Origin: Siphonodentalium dalli
Lineage: Eukaryota; Mollusca; Scaphopoda; Gadilida; Siphonodentaliidae
Assembly (NCBI GenBank): GCA_032622095.1
Contig: CP136068.1
Coordinates: 115,929,509-115,993,508 of the forward strand
Length of the DNA: 64,000 nt
Direction of reading: 5' to 3'
Shown one piece after another: positions 47,001 to 57,809 of the stretch (within the stretch, counting starts at the first letter, position 1; every line of letters begins with the position of its first letter). Made by a program: the position numbers and the translations under genes. The notes under the pieces are model-generated. The model was given only the letters and a program-made list of their open reading frames with translations. It was not told where the DNA came from and searched no databases.

Positions 47001-48735
47001 CGTACATTTATAGCGAATTCGGCAGCAGCGTATGGGTTAATTTATTCACTTACGCTGCAGCTAGCGACTTGTCCGATCGCCCATGGATGCATAGGGGTAT
47101 TCACTTCATGATATATGTCCATTTCCGTGGTCAGGCAGTCAGGGGAGGTGCGATCGGCGCCTTTTTGGATTTCCCGTACCTGGCGGAAACGGCCGCCAGT
47201 CAGGGGTTAACAGTGCCGTGACCGCTCGATCTATCGACTTGGGGATTGGAACTATGGTACATTCGGGTCCATTCTACACGTTAGTGCAAACCCTATCACG
47301 CTTGGATCCATAGGGGCGGTCCGGTCGGCGGGTGTTAATTTCGGCATTTTTGCGTACATTTATAGCGAATTCGGCAGCAGCGTATGGGTTAATTTATTCA
47401 CTTCCGCTGCAGATAGCGACTTGTCCGATCGCCCATGGATGCATAGGGGTATTCACTTCATGATATAATGTCCATTTCCGTGGTCAGGCAGTCAGGGGAG
47501 GTGCGGTCGGCGCCTTTTTGGATTTCCCGTACCTGGCGGAAACGGCCGTCAGTCAGGGGTTAACAGTGCCGTGACCGCTCGAGCTATCGACTTGGGGATT
47601 GGAACTATGGTACATTCGGGTCCATTCTACACGATAGTGCATACCCCATCACGCTCGGACCCACAGGGGCGGTCCGGTCGGCGGGTGTTAATTTCGGCGT
47701 TTTTGCGTACATTTATAGCGAATTCGGCAGCAGCGTATGGGTTAATTTATTCACTTCCGCTGCAGCTAGCGACTTGTCCGATCGCCCATGGATGCATATG
47801 GGTATTCACTTCATGATATAAAGTCCATTTCCGTGGTCAGGCAGTCAGGGGAGGTGCGGTCGGCGCCTTTTTGGATTTCTCGTACCTGGCGGAAACGGCC
47901 GCCAGTCAGGGGTTAACAGTGCCGTGACCGCTCGAGCTATCGACTTGGGGATTGGAACTTTGGTACATTCGGGTCCATTCTACACGATAGTGCAAACCCC
48001 ATCTCGCTCGGACCCCTGGGGGCGGTCCGGTCGGCGGGTGTTAATTTCGTCGTTTTTGCGTACATTTATAGCGAATTCGGCAGCAGCGTATGGGTTTATT
48101 TATTCACTTCCGCTGCAGCTAGCGACTTGTCCGATCGCCCATGGATGCATAGGGGTATTCACTTCATGATATAATGTCCATTTCCGTGGTCAGGCAGTCA
48201 GGGGAGGTGCGGTCGGCGCCTTTTTGGATTTCCCGTACCTGGCGGAAACGGCCGCCAGTCAGGGGTTAACAGTGCCGTGACCGCTCGAGCTATCGACTTG
48301 GGGATTGGAACTATGGTACATTCGGGTCCATTCTACACGATAGTGCATACCCCATCACGCTCGGACCCACAGGGGCGGTCCGGTCGGCGGGTGTTAATTT
48401 CGGCGTTTTTGCGTACATTTATAGCGAATTCGGCAGCAGCGTATGGGTTAATTTATTCACTTCCGCTGCAGCTAGCGACTTGTCCGATCGCCCATGGATG
48501 CATATGGGTATTCACTTCATGATATAATGTCCATTTCCGTGGTCAGGCAGTCAGGGGAGGTGCGGTCGGCGCCTTTTTGGATTTCTCGTACCTGGCGGAA
48601 ACGGCCGCCAGTCAGGGGTTAACAGTGCCGTGACCGCTCGAGCTATCGACTTGGGGATTGGAACTTTGGTACATTCGGGTCCATTCTACACGATAGTGCA
48701 AACCCCATCTCGCTCGGACCCCTGGGGGCGGTCCG
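44030..48735 (+). repeat. 353-bp satellite array, right arm, about 13.3 units
   Basis: The unit anchor GTGACCGCTCGA recurs at 44395, 44748, 45101, 45454, 45808, 46161, about 46513, 46866, about 47218, 47571, 47924, 48277 and about 48630. The first unit (from 44030) is the most diverged. The pair 46161-46865 and 46866-47570 forms a 705-bp higher-order repeat sharing private variants (GGTGCGATCGG, CACGCTTGGATCC). Each unit contains an open stretch of 81 codons, but it begins with GTG, not ATG, and variants are often non-synonymous; I regard it as non-coding. Confidence 0.95.
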
Positions 48736-48804
48736 GTCGGGTGCGGTCGGGTCCGGTCGGGTGCGGTCGGGTGCGGTCGGGTGCGGTCGGGTTTTAGTAG
48801 GACC

Positions 48805-49024
48805 CGGGCCAAATATACCCTTAAAAAGCCTACCGCAAGTAATCCTGCGGCAACTCTTTGATGTCGCGGATTATTCACACCTCCCGCTCTGTCCCTGAAA
48901 AGAGTAGGTGCCTCTCTGCAATGGGATGCAGACCACGGGGTAAACACTGCTGACGACGCTATTAACATGGATGACCACGGCATGAACACGACTTCAACAC
49001 GGATGACCATGGAGTACACTCAGA
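48805..49024 (-). mobile_element. Repeat E2 copy 1, remaining part
   Basis: It continues the element broken at 41176. CGGGCCAAATATACCC, TACCGCAAGTAAT, TTTGATGTCGCGGATTATTCACAC and CCTGAAAAGAGTAGGTGCC match 57314-57530. It ends in CACGG-type words and is followed at 49025 by the second copy of the long direct repeat. Confidence 0.75.
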
Positions 49025-49048
49025 GTGCATACTATGTCTTTAACTTAT

Positions 49049-50430
49049 TTATAATTAATGCATATTTTTATCGAGTAATAAAATAAGTTTTGGAGGTAAT
49101 ATATATATATATATATGTGACTGGACTGGGGGCCTTTGTGTCAGTTTTGTTCTACATTTGTATTTATATTGGATAAATGGGGGATGTCTTGGACATCAAT
49201 TGAATGTTGAAAGGCATTTGAGTAAATAAATTGTTGTTTCAAGCAGGATCCATGCATGGAGAGGATGTATTTTTTAAGTATTTCACAAGTCACGGTTGTA
49301 ATGTAACATGTTTTCAGGAGATGTTGGGTTAAACCAGCCAAATTAAAGATGTTTGGTCAAGAAGAGATACACTATACGTGTAAATAGGAAATTCTCTGCA
49401 TATGCATCTGTCGAGAAATAATAAGGTATCACTACGCTATCGAGTCGCCACAGGGGGAAGTCAGTGGCCAAATACGAAACATGTATAGACACTAATTGTT
49501 TTTGTACATAAGGGAGTACTGGATAATGCTTATTATATGCCAGGTTATATAGATATATAATTATTTGCTTGGTTCTTTGATTGTCTACACTGTTTCTGAC
49601 TGATTTCTCATTTCTTGGTGATTTCACCTGTTGAGTCACCGAGACATGGTTATTGTGTCTGGATGTCGAAATCCAACATTCAATTCTGGTTGTGCTATAC
49701 ATCCGGCATGTAAAGTATGTGAGCATGTTGTGAACAAACTAAACAGACACTCTATAATTTTTGTGGCCGCATTATTGTATGTTCAATGTTGCTTCATTTT
49801 ATGAATTTCAGTGGAAATTCACAAACCCATATTTTACAATTGAGGGTCAAATTTAACTTAAGTAAGGGTGGAAAAAGGCCTTTTGCCCCCTCTAAATCAT
49901 GATAATATGCCAATATTCAGGTTGCAACCAATTGCTTTTTCTGTAAAACAGGCCAAAACTTATTTTTATGAAATAAATGAACCAATGTGTAAACAAGAGT
50001 ATTAAGTGAAATTTTGTTGGGCTGCATGCCGAAACACAAATACATGAACACATCTAGGATTCTAGGTGTAGGTTTTATAACCATGATACTTGGTGTAACT
50101 TAAAATATTCTTGCCAAATCATGCAAACGATACACACCTCTTCCATTAACCTCATAACAATGAAAATCGTGCTCGCAAATTACGTTTACGTTTGCTCATA
50201 TATTATACCTATAATTTAAGTGTTCTATATAATAAATACCACATATAATGCACTGCGGTTTGGTCGTAAATGGATTTCAGATGGAAAACAATATTCTGAC
50301 TGAAGGTCACAAATGCATGAATTCTGTCAACCATTATCGAAACATGAGATACACTAAAATAAAGCAATAACGAAACTGAGATAACCACACCAAAATCTGT
50401 GCGAGCCGAGATTTTTGGGGAAATCACTTT
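49049..50430. other. No recognised gene
   Basis: A (TA)n run lies near 49099-49116. Open frames on the - strand at about 49141-49341 and 49343-49726 have no recognised domain. Confidence 0.45.
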
Positions 50431-50432
50431 TT

Positions 50433-50720
50433 AGCTCACCTGAGACGAAGTCTCCGGTGGAGCTATAGTCATCACTCATCGTCCTTCGTCCGTCCATCCG
50501 TCCGTCAACAATTCCTTAAACATCTTCTCCGGAACAATACAACCGAATATGTTCATATTTGGTGTGGAAGTTCCCTCGGTGACTCATATTCAGATTTGTT
50601 CAAATGAGGCAACTGGGTCAAATAGTTGTGAAGCCAGGGCCATAACTCTTTCCCTCCATAGTAATTCTTAAAACGACTTCTCAATAACTATCTGAGCTAT
50701 TTATCTTATAAATTCGAGGC
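50433..50720 (+). repeat. 'CTCCGGTGG' family dispersed repeat, copy 2
   Basis: It starts CTCACCTGAGACGAAGTCTCC and GTCCGTCCATCCGTCCGTCAAC, then ACATCTTCTCCGGAACAATA and AGGGCCATAACTCTTTCCCTCC, as in the copies at 61810 and 62859. It breaks off at about 50720, so it is truncated. Confidence 0.85.
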
Positions 50721-53289
50721 TCAGCGTGTATGGTTGTGTCACGTACGTTTCATATTAGATTACACCGAAGATTCATATGCCGTGTGGTGACGATTGGTTG
50801 AGAGCTGTAGCATGTATGGTGTGCTCAATCAAATTATTGACGCACGCACAGACGGACGGTTGAGTCAAATTGAGATACGTGGACGGATAGATAGTTTTTT
50901 TTTAGTTAACTGATATCCTATTTGGTATCCCATGCTACAGCGATAACCTGAATGTGCGTCATTTTGAGACAGTCCAATCATCCTACTTACCTGCAGGCCG
51001 TATCACAATTCTCATAACATTCACACCATTTTCCGCCAGAAACTGGGTTCAAAGCCAAATTATAAAGCAACCCAATCCTGAAAAAATGATATCACTCTGT
51101 CTGGAGGACGGTGCTCCTTGTGTGTCGACGGACATCTATGCAATTTGGGGCACTGTTCTCCAAAGGATCACAACGCCACCTTAATTTACCAGCTCCCGTA
51201 AAATAGCCATATTCATATTTACTAGCAGCTGTTTTCCAGGGAGAGGGGCTCACATAAGGTTCATATTATTGTGTACCGATCCGCATGCGCATCCACATTT
51301 CTGACTGTCAACCTAAACTGTTATGAAAGCTTAACAAGACAGTGTCATAATAAATAGGTGCACCTGCATTTCACATAAATACGATATGCAGTTCATTTTG
51401 AAATTTCAGATTAAATGCTCGAGCATCATGTATCATCGTAAATATGAAGACATTGTTGGTGAACAATCTTTACTACTAGAAGACGCCAAGACAACAATAG
51501 ATGGAATGCCGGCGTTAGTTTATTTGTGAGATAGTGTGTTTATATCGGGATTTCATTTCAAATAATGATCAAAGTGAGGGTATCATAAATTTCTCGGTTC
51601 ACTTTGTGATGTCACCTTCTATACGTGCATGGGCGTTTCATTATGGTGTGAGTTACATTTTGACCTAGATGTATGCAACACCATGTATACAGACAAAACA
51701 CGTACGCGCAGGTCGCTAGGAAGGAACATTAGAGTAGGTGTGTTCTGTAGTACATGTGTACGAAAGCCTCGTGCGCTTTCTGATGTACGTCGGAAGGTTT
51801 TAGCTGGTGAGCTATAGCACCGCTGGTATTCGGTGACTGGATTCAATGTCATATACATGGGCACTTAAATGCCAAGATTAAGTTAAATTTTCATAGATTT
51901 TGGGATATTCCTCCGATCATAATAGTAATATGTCGAAAACTACTTCAGATATACTAATCTATATCTATATTTTCGAATGTCAGTCTGTCCCTAAAGACAT
52001 TTACATTGAACACCCTTTAACAGTCAAATGAGAGTATTCAGTTATATACAAACGGTTGTCAAGGAGTATACTAAATAAAATTCGAGCATGGTTTCTCGAT
52101 CCTTCAAAAGACAATATGAGTATATATGTAATGAATGGGTAAAGACTTCGAATCAATACTGAAATAATTTTGTATCACGAAGATGCTTGTTGTGTTGTCT
52201 CATTAATGGTCATTAGAACAACATATTAGCTGATTAGTATGTGCATATATGATATCGTTGACATGGAAACAGGTTTTTTCCTGACACATGACCCATAGCC
52301 GGGAGTCATGGATTGGTGTTTTGTCTATGCAAATTTTACGTTTGAAATAAAAAACAATGTACACACATTCCACTACAATTGGGATACAGCAATACAATGA
52401 ATACATAACTTAAAGTGCAATTTTCGATCAAATGGCTGCCATTTAATCCGCCATTTTGAATTTACCCATAATATATAAGATAATGTTGTCAACGGGTATA
52501 CAGTCTGATACATGTCCGACTAACATAGCTACAAACTGAGCAGTGTTTCTCGCAGTTACTGGTCAACCGCAATTTACAATGGCTTAAAATGGGAGGAAAA
52601 CAGGCGTTTTCACCAAAATGGTTGCCATGTCAACCATGACAATTTTCCAGCTTGGAATGATATCCAAAATTACTATTCATGTGTTTCAGATGTGTGCCAA
52701 ATGTTGCACTTTTACCATAACATGCACTAATTTTCATCTATCCGCCCCACCAATAACATCCCATGCATAAGGATGACTGTGGCCCATTTGCGTATACAAG
52801 TTATGAAATAAAAAATGTTGGTGAGCCCGCGTCCGCTTAAGATGTGACTTTATTGGCGTTGGCTACGAATAAGAAAAAAGGTCCGAATTGTGGAAAGATT
52901 TGATTCCATCTTGACTATGACCTGTGTGTTCTCAAAGGTGGAACATATACCATATATCAAAAGTTTATTTTGAAGTTTGGTCAAGTTATCATTTAGGCAT
53001 CACCAGTATGATGATCCTTAAGAAGAACAAAGGCGCATAACTTCATCAAAATCATTGAATCATGACAACATTCCAACTTGACCTGTGTTTTCTGAACTGT
53101 AAACCGTTTACCCACTAACAAGAAATTATGTTCAAGTTATCATCCGGATTACAGAAATTATTTCTGAGTGTGAAAAGATGCATAACTCTGTCAAAAATCA
53201 TCAGGCCGTGATCCATTTTCGTTTGAACTTGACCTGTATTTTTTTCAAACGTTAATTAGTAATAATTACATACCAGATCGAACAACCTC
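50720..53289. other. Unassigned 2.5-kb stretch
   Basis: No exon, RNA gene or clear repeat is recognised, apart from scattered 'GCCATTTTG' words near 52430-52460 that recall family A. Overlapping frames on both strands near 51619-51864 are not domain-like. Confidence 0.4.
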
Positions 53290-53774
53290 AAAGGTACTCA
53301 ATCCGATCAAACTCCTCTCAATTACTATTTTAATGGCTTTGGGGGTCAAAAATATTTGATTCGAGTCGAGGAAGTCACCCATCAAACCTCAGATTTGTTA
53401 GATATCGATTTTAGAAATCTATTATTTTTCATTATCGGGAATACTTTCTGGCCCAGAACACAGTCAAAATTGCGTTATTATTACCTCTTGATTTTAGAGT
53501 TATCCATCCTTGTCTGTTTGAATTGTGTTTTGGTGTACACATCTCGCGCAGGTTACGAAACTGACGGCAATTATTAGTACTCATCTCGAGAAACTAACAA
53601 ATTTCTAAAATCAATATCTAATAACTCTGAGCTTTGTTTGGTGGGTTCCTCGACTCGAATCAAATATTTGTTTACCCCCAAAGCCAAAGAAATAGTAATA
53701 TAAGACCCTCTGATCGGATTGTTGTTGTTGGAATCTGTTGAGATGGAGACCCTCTGTTCGGATTGAGTACCTTT
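53290..53774. mobile_element. ~485-bp inverted-repeat MITE
   Basis: AAGGTACTCAATCCGA at the left is mirrored by TCGGATTGAGTACCTT at the right. Inside, ATATTTGATTCGAGTCGAGGAA...TTAGATATCGATTTTAGAAAT is repeated in inverted orientation near 53600-53670. A separate hairpin (GTTGATTTCGTGG and its complement) lies just outside at about 53797-53832. The frames at 53356-53577 (+) and 53574-54002 (-) share residues only because of this inverted repeat. Confidence 0.75.
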
Positions 53775-53834
53775 AATTCGTGGGGGTCTGTTATTCGTTG
53801 ATTTCGTGGTTTTGCTCAACCACGAAATCAACAA

Positions 53835-54488
53835 CCAACAAAATAATCGACTGTTGTGTTGAATGAACAAAAAACCCATATAATATACGAGATGGAAATA
53901 AAGATCGGACATTAAGGTCTGTTTTCTAAAAGCCGTAAAATATATGTATAGAAAAACACAGAAGACGAGATGAAGCGTAATCTTCTTCAATACATATATC
54001 ATTCATTCACCGAAACGAAATTGATATGCTACATAATCTGATCTCGGCTATCATAGTTTGTATAACAATGATCAATGCATTGATTTCTTTAATATGCTAT
54101 TTGTTTACCAGTAAACTACAGACTACATAATACAATAAATACCTACTTGGCCAACGTTTGAAATGAAGCTGGTAGCTGTTATGGTAATGACTGCGTGATG
54201 TGCTTTCAGCGCAGGAATACATTGGGGTCTAATTTCACAATAGTACACACATCATTTTTGTCATGCAGCTGCTATTGTAGGACCTGTTGATGTGCATAAA
54301 AATGATATCTGATCCACGAATTCATGTACCGTCGAAAAAGCCTTTTGATAACAAACGACGAAAATTTATGCCAACGAAATCAAAGTCAATCGCAGTATGT
54401 GTTTTTGTGTTATTAATCCATTCTCGACAAATTGAAGATGTGCGACATATGTAGTAAATATGCACTTTGCATTATATTGGAAATAACT
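53835..54488. other. No recognised gene
   Basis: AT-rich sequence with no family, exon or RNA recognised. Confidence 0.45.
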
Positions 54489-54489
54489 C

Positions 54490-54725
54490 CACAAAAAAAA
54501 GTCGGACAGACGTCATAATCGCAGGTCACAGGTTCCCATTGTACTAAAGATATATGGCAAGTTTCAAAAACATTGACCTAAATATGTAGGAATAAAACTC
54601 GGACTGAGAAAAACGACTGAGAAAAACTCAGGACAAATTTGTGTCCACGGACGACGGACGGACGACGGATTGACGGTCAAGCTTATCCCAGTACACCCCC
54701 ACAACTTTGTTGCGGGGTATAATAC
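54490..54725 (-). repeat. Inverted copy of the 4545 GTCCG-type repeat
   Basis: The reverse complement gives TATACCCCGCAACAAAGTTG, GTCCGTGGACACAAATTTGTCC and GGAACCTGTG-CCTGCGATTATGACG, in the same order as 4545-4860. It has one internal unit only. Confidence 0.82.
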
Positions 54726-54839
54726 AACCTTCTGTCGAGTTCTGGGCTATTCAGAGACCCGGATTCCATATAAAAATCTTAAACTATAATTTGATAAAAC
54801 TGGGAATTGCTATAATAAGAAATGTCTGCATTAATGTTT

Positions 54840-56385
54840 ACTATCTTGTTGTGATGATTCCACAATTCTCTCATGTTTCACACAAAACAGCATATTTTAC
54901 CCGAAAATCGATTCCCAGAAAATTGGCGGACCCGATAATTATCTTAATGTAGGTGAACATGATCACACTTTGTTATTTAGTTAAATTCCTAAACAGAAAT
55001 AGATGAAAATGTTATTTAGGCAGTTGGATTCCATTTTTCTCTGTTTCCATTTACGAAAAAGCCTATTTAATCCAAAAAAAAAATAAACAATCGTACAACA
55101 TTTCATTTGAAGGTAACATCCACATGTTATGAGCTCTATCAAGACTAGTATGTTGATATATTATCCGTCTTGTTACTCTTCCACATAATTTAATTCGACT
55201 AATGGTCGATTCCATATATAGTGCCAGTTGATATATAGAAATAAGGGAGGGTGTGTTGTTCCGATAGCTCGATTCCAGTTTTCACTGATTTTATTAATAA
55301 ATAAACACAAATAACCCTGGTAACCATTGATTCTGCTTTATTCCAACAACGCCTTATTATATATATTACATACATCTGAATTGTTGACAAACGAAGCTGT
55401 TTTTTTTTATAAATGGCATGCACAATAATTAATGATGCATATCATGTTGTGATCGATCCCAGAATTCTCTCATTTTTGACAAAAAAGCTGTTTTTACCCC
55501 AAAAACGAACCCTGGAGCATTGACATACTCCAAAATTATCTTAGAAAATGTGAACATGTCCCCCTCTATTGTTTAGTTGCGTTCCTATCCACAAATTGAC
55601 GTAAATGTTATTTAGGTAGCTGGATTCCATTTCTCACTGGTTTCATTCACGAAAAAGCCTATTTTACCAGGCAACACCGGCATGTTATCTGCTGTACCAA
55701 TATGAAACTTTTGATACATAACTAATCGTGTTACTCTTTCACATGATCCAATTCGAATAAGTACCGATTCCGGTCCCCGCTAATACATGTGTAGGGCCTA
55801 TACAGAAATACAAGGGGATGCTACTCAGAGTTCTCAATTCCAGTTTTCATTGATTTTATTAATTCAAATCAGATTATCCTGGTAACCATAGAACCTGCCT
55901 TATTCCAAAAGCGCATTGTTAATTTATTATCTTCATCTAACACTTAATTTTTTAACATTGAAACTGGGATTTTTTTTATAAAATGGAATGAATTAATAAT
56001 GCATAACTTGTTGTGGCGGATTCCAGAATTATCTAATTTTTTTACAAAAAAAATGTTTTTACCCCAAAAACGAACCCTAGAACATTTACATACGCCAAAA
56101 TTATTTTACAAAATGTGAACATGTCCAACCTCTATTGTTTAGTGGTGTTTGCATCCAAAAATAGATGTAAATGTTATTTAGGCAGCTGGATTCCATTTTT
56201 CACTGGTTTGATTCACGAAAAAGCCTATTTTACCCCAAAATAAGAAACCGTACAACACTACACGAAAAGCCAACACCGGCATGTTATCCGCTGTATCAAT
56301 ACGGACATTTTGATGAATAATTCAGTTTGTTACTCTTCCACTTGGTTTAACTCGAAAAATAACGCCCAAGTCTGGTCCCAGCTGC
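54840..56385. repeat. Three ~580-bp tandem units
   Basis: TTCCACAATTCTCTCATGTTTC-type blocks lie at about 54857, 55453 and 56020. TGGATTCCATTTTTCACTGGTTTCATTCACGAAAAAGCCTATTTTA lies at about 55025, 55621 and 56186. 'CCACATGTTAT / CCGGCATGTTAT' and 'TGTTACTCTTCCAC' follow in each. Spacings are 596 and 565 bp. The units are strongly diverged, so this is an old array. Confidence 0.75.
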
Positions 56386-56389
56386 TCCA

Positions 56390-57020
56390 CTATACGTTAT
56401 AACGTCGAGATATAGTGTCCACGTTCCCATGGGGCCTCCCGGTCGGTCCCGGGCGGTCCCAATGTTCTTTTTGTTTATATACCATTTTATCGGATTTTGA
56501 GGGGTTAATAACACCGGCCGGAGTCGAGCGAGCGAGTAACATTTTCTAGGATGACCTCGTGCGGTATGTCGCCACGTTATAACGTCGAGATATAGTATCC
56601 ACGGGCCCATGGGGTCGCCCGGGTGGTCCCGGGCGGTCCCAAGGTTCTTTTGTTTATACACTATTTTACCGTATTTTGAGGGGTTAATAACATCGGCCGT
56701 GGACGCGTCAACGAGTCAATATATGTAATTAACAGTCAGGTGTATTGCACTACCGCGAATGACGAGAATAATCTGTCTGAAAACACACGAAGACACCCGT
56801 AATCTCCCAGGCTCTTTTAGCCAATATCGGCATTTGTGGGGTTAATATGACCGGCCGGCGACGAGCGAGCGAGTAAATTTTTCTATGTTGCCCTCAGGTG
56901 GCATGTCGCTACGTTATAACGTCGATATATTGTGTCCATGGGCCCGTGGGGCCACCCGCGCGGTCCCGGGCGGTCCCCGGGCGGTCCCGGGCGGTCCCGG
57001 GCGGTCCCGGGCGGTAATTA
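56390..57020. repeat. ~180-bp tandem repeat ending in a GGGCGGTCCC minisatellite
   Basis: ACGTTATAACGTCGAGATATAG recurs at 56394 and 56574 (180 bp) and, variant, at 56911 after an insertion of about 157 bp. Each unit includes CCCATGGGG, GGTCCCGGGCGGTCCC, TTTTGAGGGGTTAATAA and GGCCGG-GAGCGAGCGAGTAA. The right end is five to six GGGCGGTCCC decamers (about 56960-57015). The layout, with long-period units capped by GC-rich decamers, recalls the foldback element at 41177. Confidence 0.8.
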
Positions 57021-57026
57021 GTCACA

Positions 57027-57807
57027 CCGAATTTTTGTAATGTTATATCCAATTTTTCTGCCATTTGTTAGAACACGATATCGCCGCACAAACTACCGAA
57101 ACCATTTGCGTACATGTAATATGAACAAACACAAGAAAATATTAATGCCAACTAAAATAAAATTCGACAACAAAACATGACACGGATATAAAGGCCATGA
57201 AGACACAAATAAACAAATATATATATATATATATATATAATTCAAAATATGAAATTGTTTTTTATTATAAAAGATTTTATCTGACAATTCTTTATTCACT
57301 GACGAAATCAATCCGGGCCAAATATACCCGTAAAAATCCTACCGCAAGTAATACTGCGGCAACTCTTTGATGTCGCGGATTATTCACACATCCCGCACTG
57401 TCCCTGAAAAGAGTAGGTGCCGCTCTGCATTGGGGTGCAGACCACGCCGTAAACACGGCTGACCACGCTATTAACACGGCATGAACACGACTTCAACACG
57501 GATGACCACGGCGTGCACTCAGATGACCACGGCTTGTACACGCCGTGTTCAGACCGTTTTTGAACACGCTGGCCATTTTGCCGTAATTGATCACGCTAAG
57601 AACACGACTTCAACACGGATGACCACGGCGTGAACTCGGGTGACCACGGCATGTACACGCCGTGTTCGAACCGTTTTTGAACACGCTGGCCATTTTTCTG
57701 AAGTTGACCACGCTAAGACCACGCGCTATTTTTCCGTGTTTTTTCCGTGTTAAAATGTTGGCCACGCGTGGTTTTGAAAAAACCACGGGCCTTGTACTGT
57801 ACGTCAT
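57027..57807 (-). mobile_element. Repeat E2 copy 2, with intact foldback target site
   Basis: It matches E2 copy 1 (40908-41176 plus 48805-49024) from GAATTTTTGTAATG onward and extends 300 bp farther through CACGG arrays (GAACACGACTTCAACACGG, GGATGACCACGG, GCCGTGTTC-A-CCGTTTTTGAACACGCTGGCCATTTT twice) to CCACGGGCCTTGTACTG at 57807. The unbroken CGGGCCAAAT at 57314-57323 is the empty version of the foldback insertion site. No protein is recognisable. Confidence 0.75.
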
Positions 57808-57809
57808 GC

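Larger units (their letters stand above)
41177..48804. mobile_element. 7,628-bp giant foldback element with satellite arms
   Basis: The terminal inverted repeat GGTCCTACTAAAACCCGACC is perfect. It is followed on each side by six CCGACCGCAC-type decamers in identical mirrored order and then by satellite; the two outer ends mirror each other for about 217 bp before the first difference. The target duplication is CGGGCCAAAC (41167-41176) versus CGGGCCAAAT (48805-48814). The arms are arrays of a 353-bp unit in opposite orientation, 41177-44006 and 44030-48804, around a ~23-bp spacer. A 9-10-bp duplication is typical of Mutator-like elements, and foldback forms are known there. No transposase is encoded, so it is non-autonomous. 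Confidence 0.93.

Noticed and set aside
43576-48522. Repeated 81-residue open frames as a multigene family
   Set aside because: They start with GTG, sit one per satellite unit in both arms, and vary mostly at amino-acid-changing positions; this is best explained by the satellite itself.
41177-48804. CRISPR-like or bacterial repeat array
   Set aside because: Units are 353 bp with no unique spacers, the array is inverted, and the context is a eukaryotic genome.
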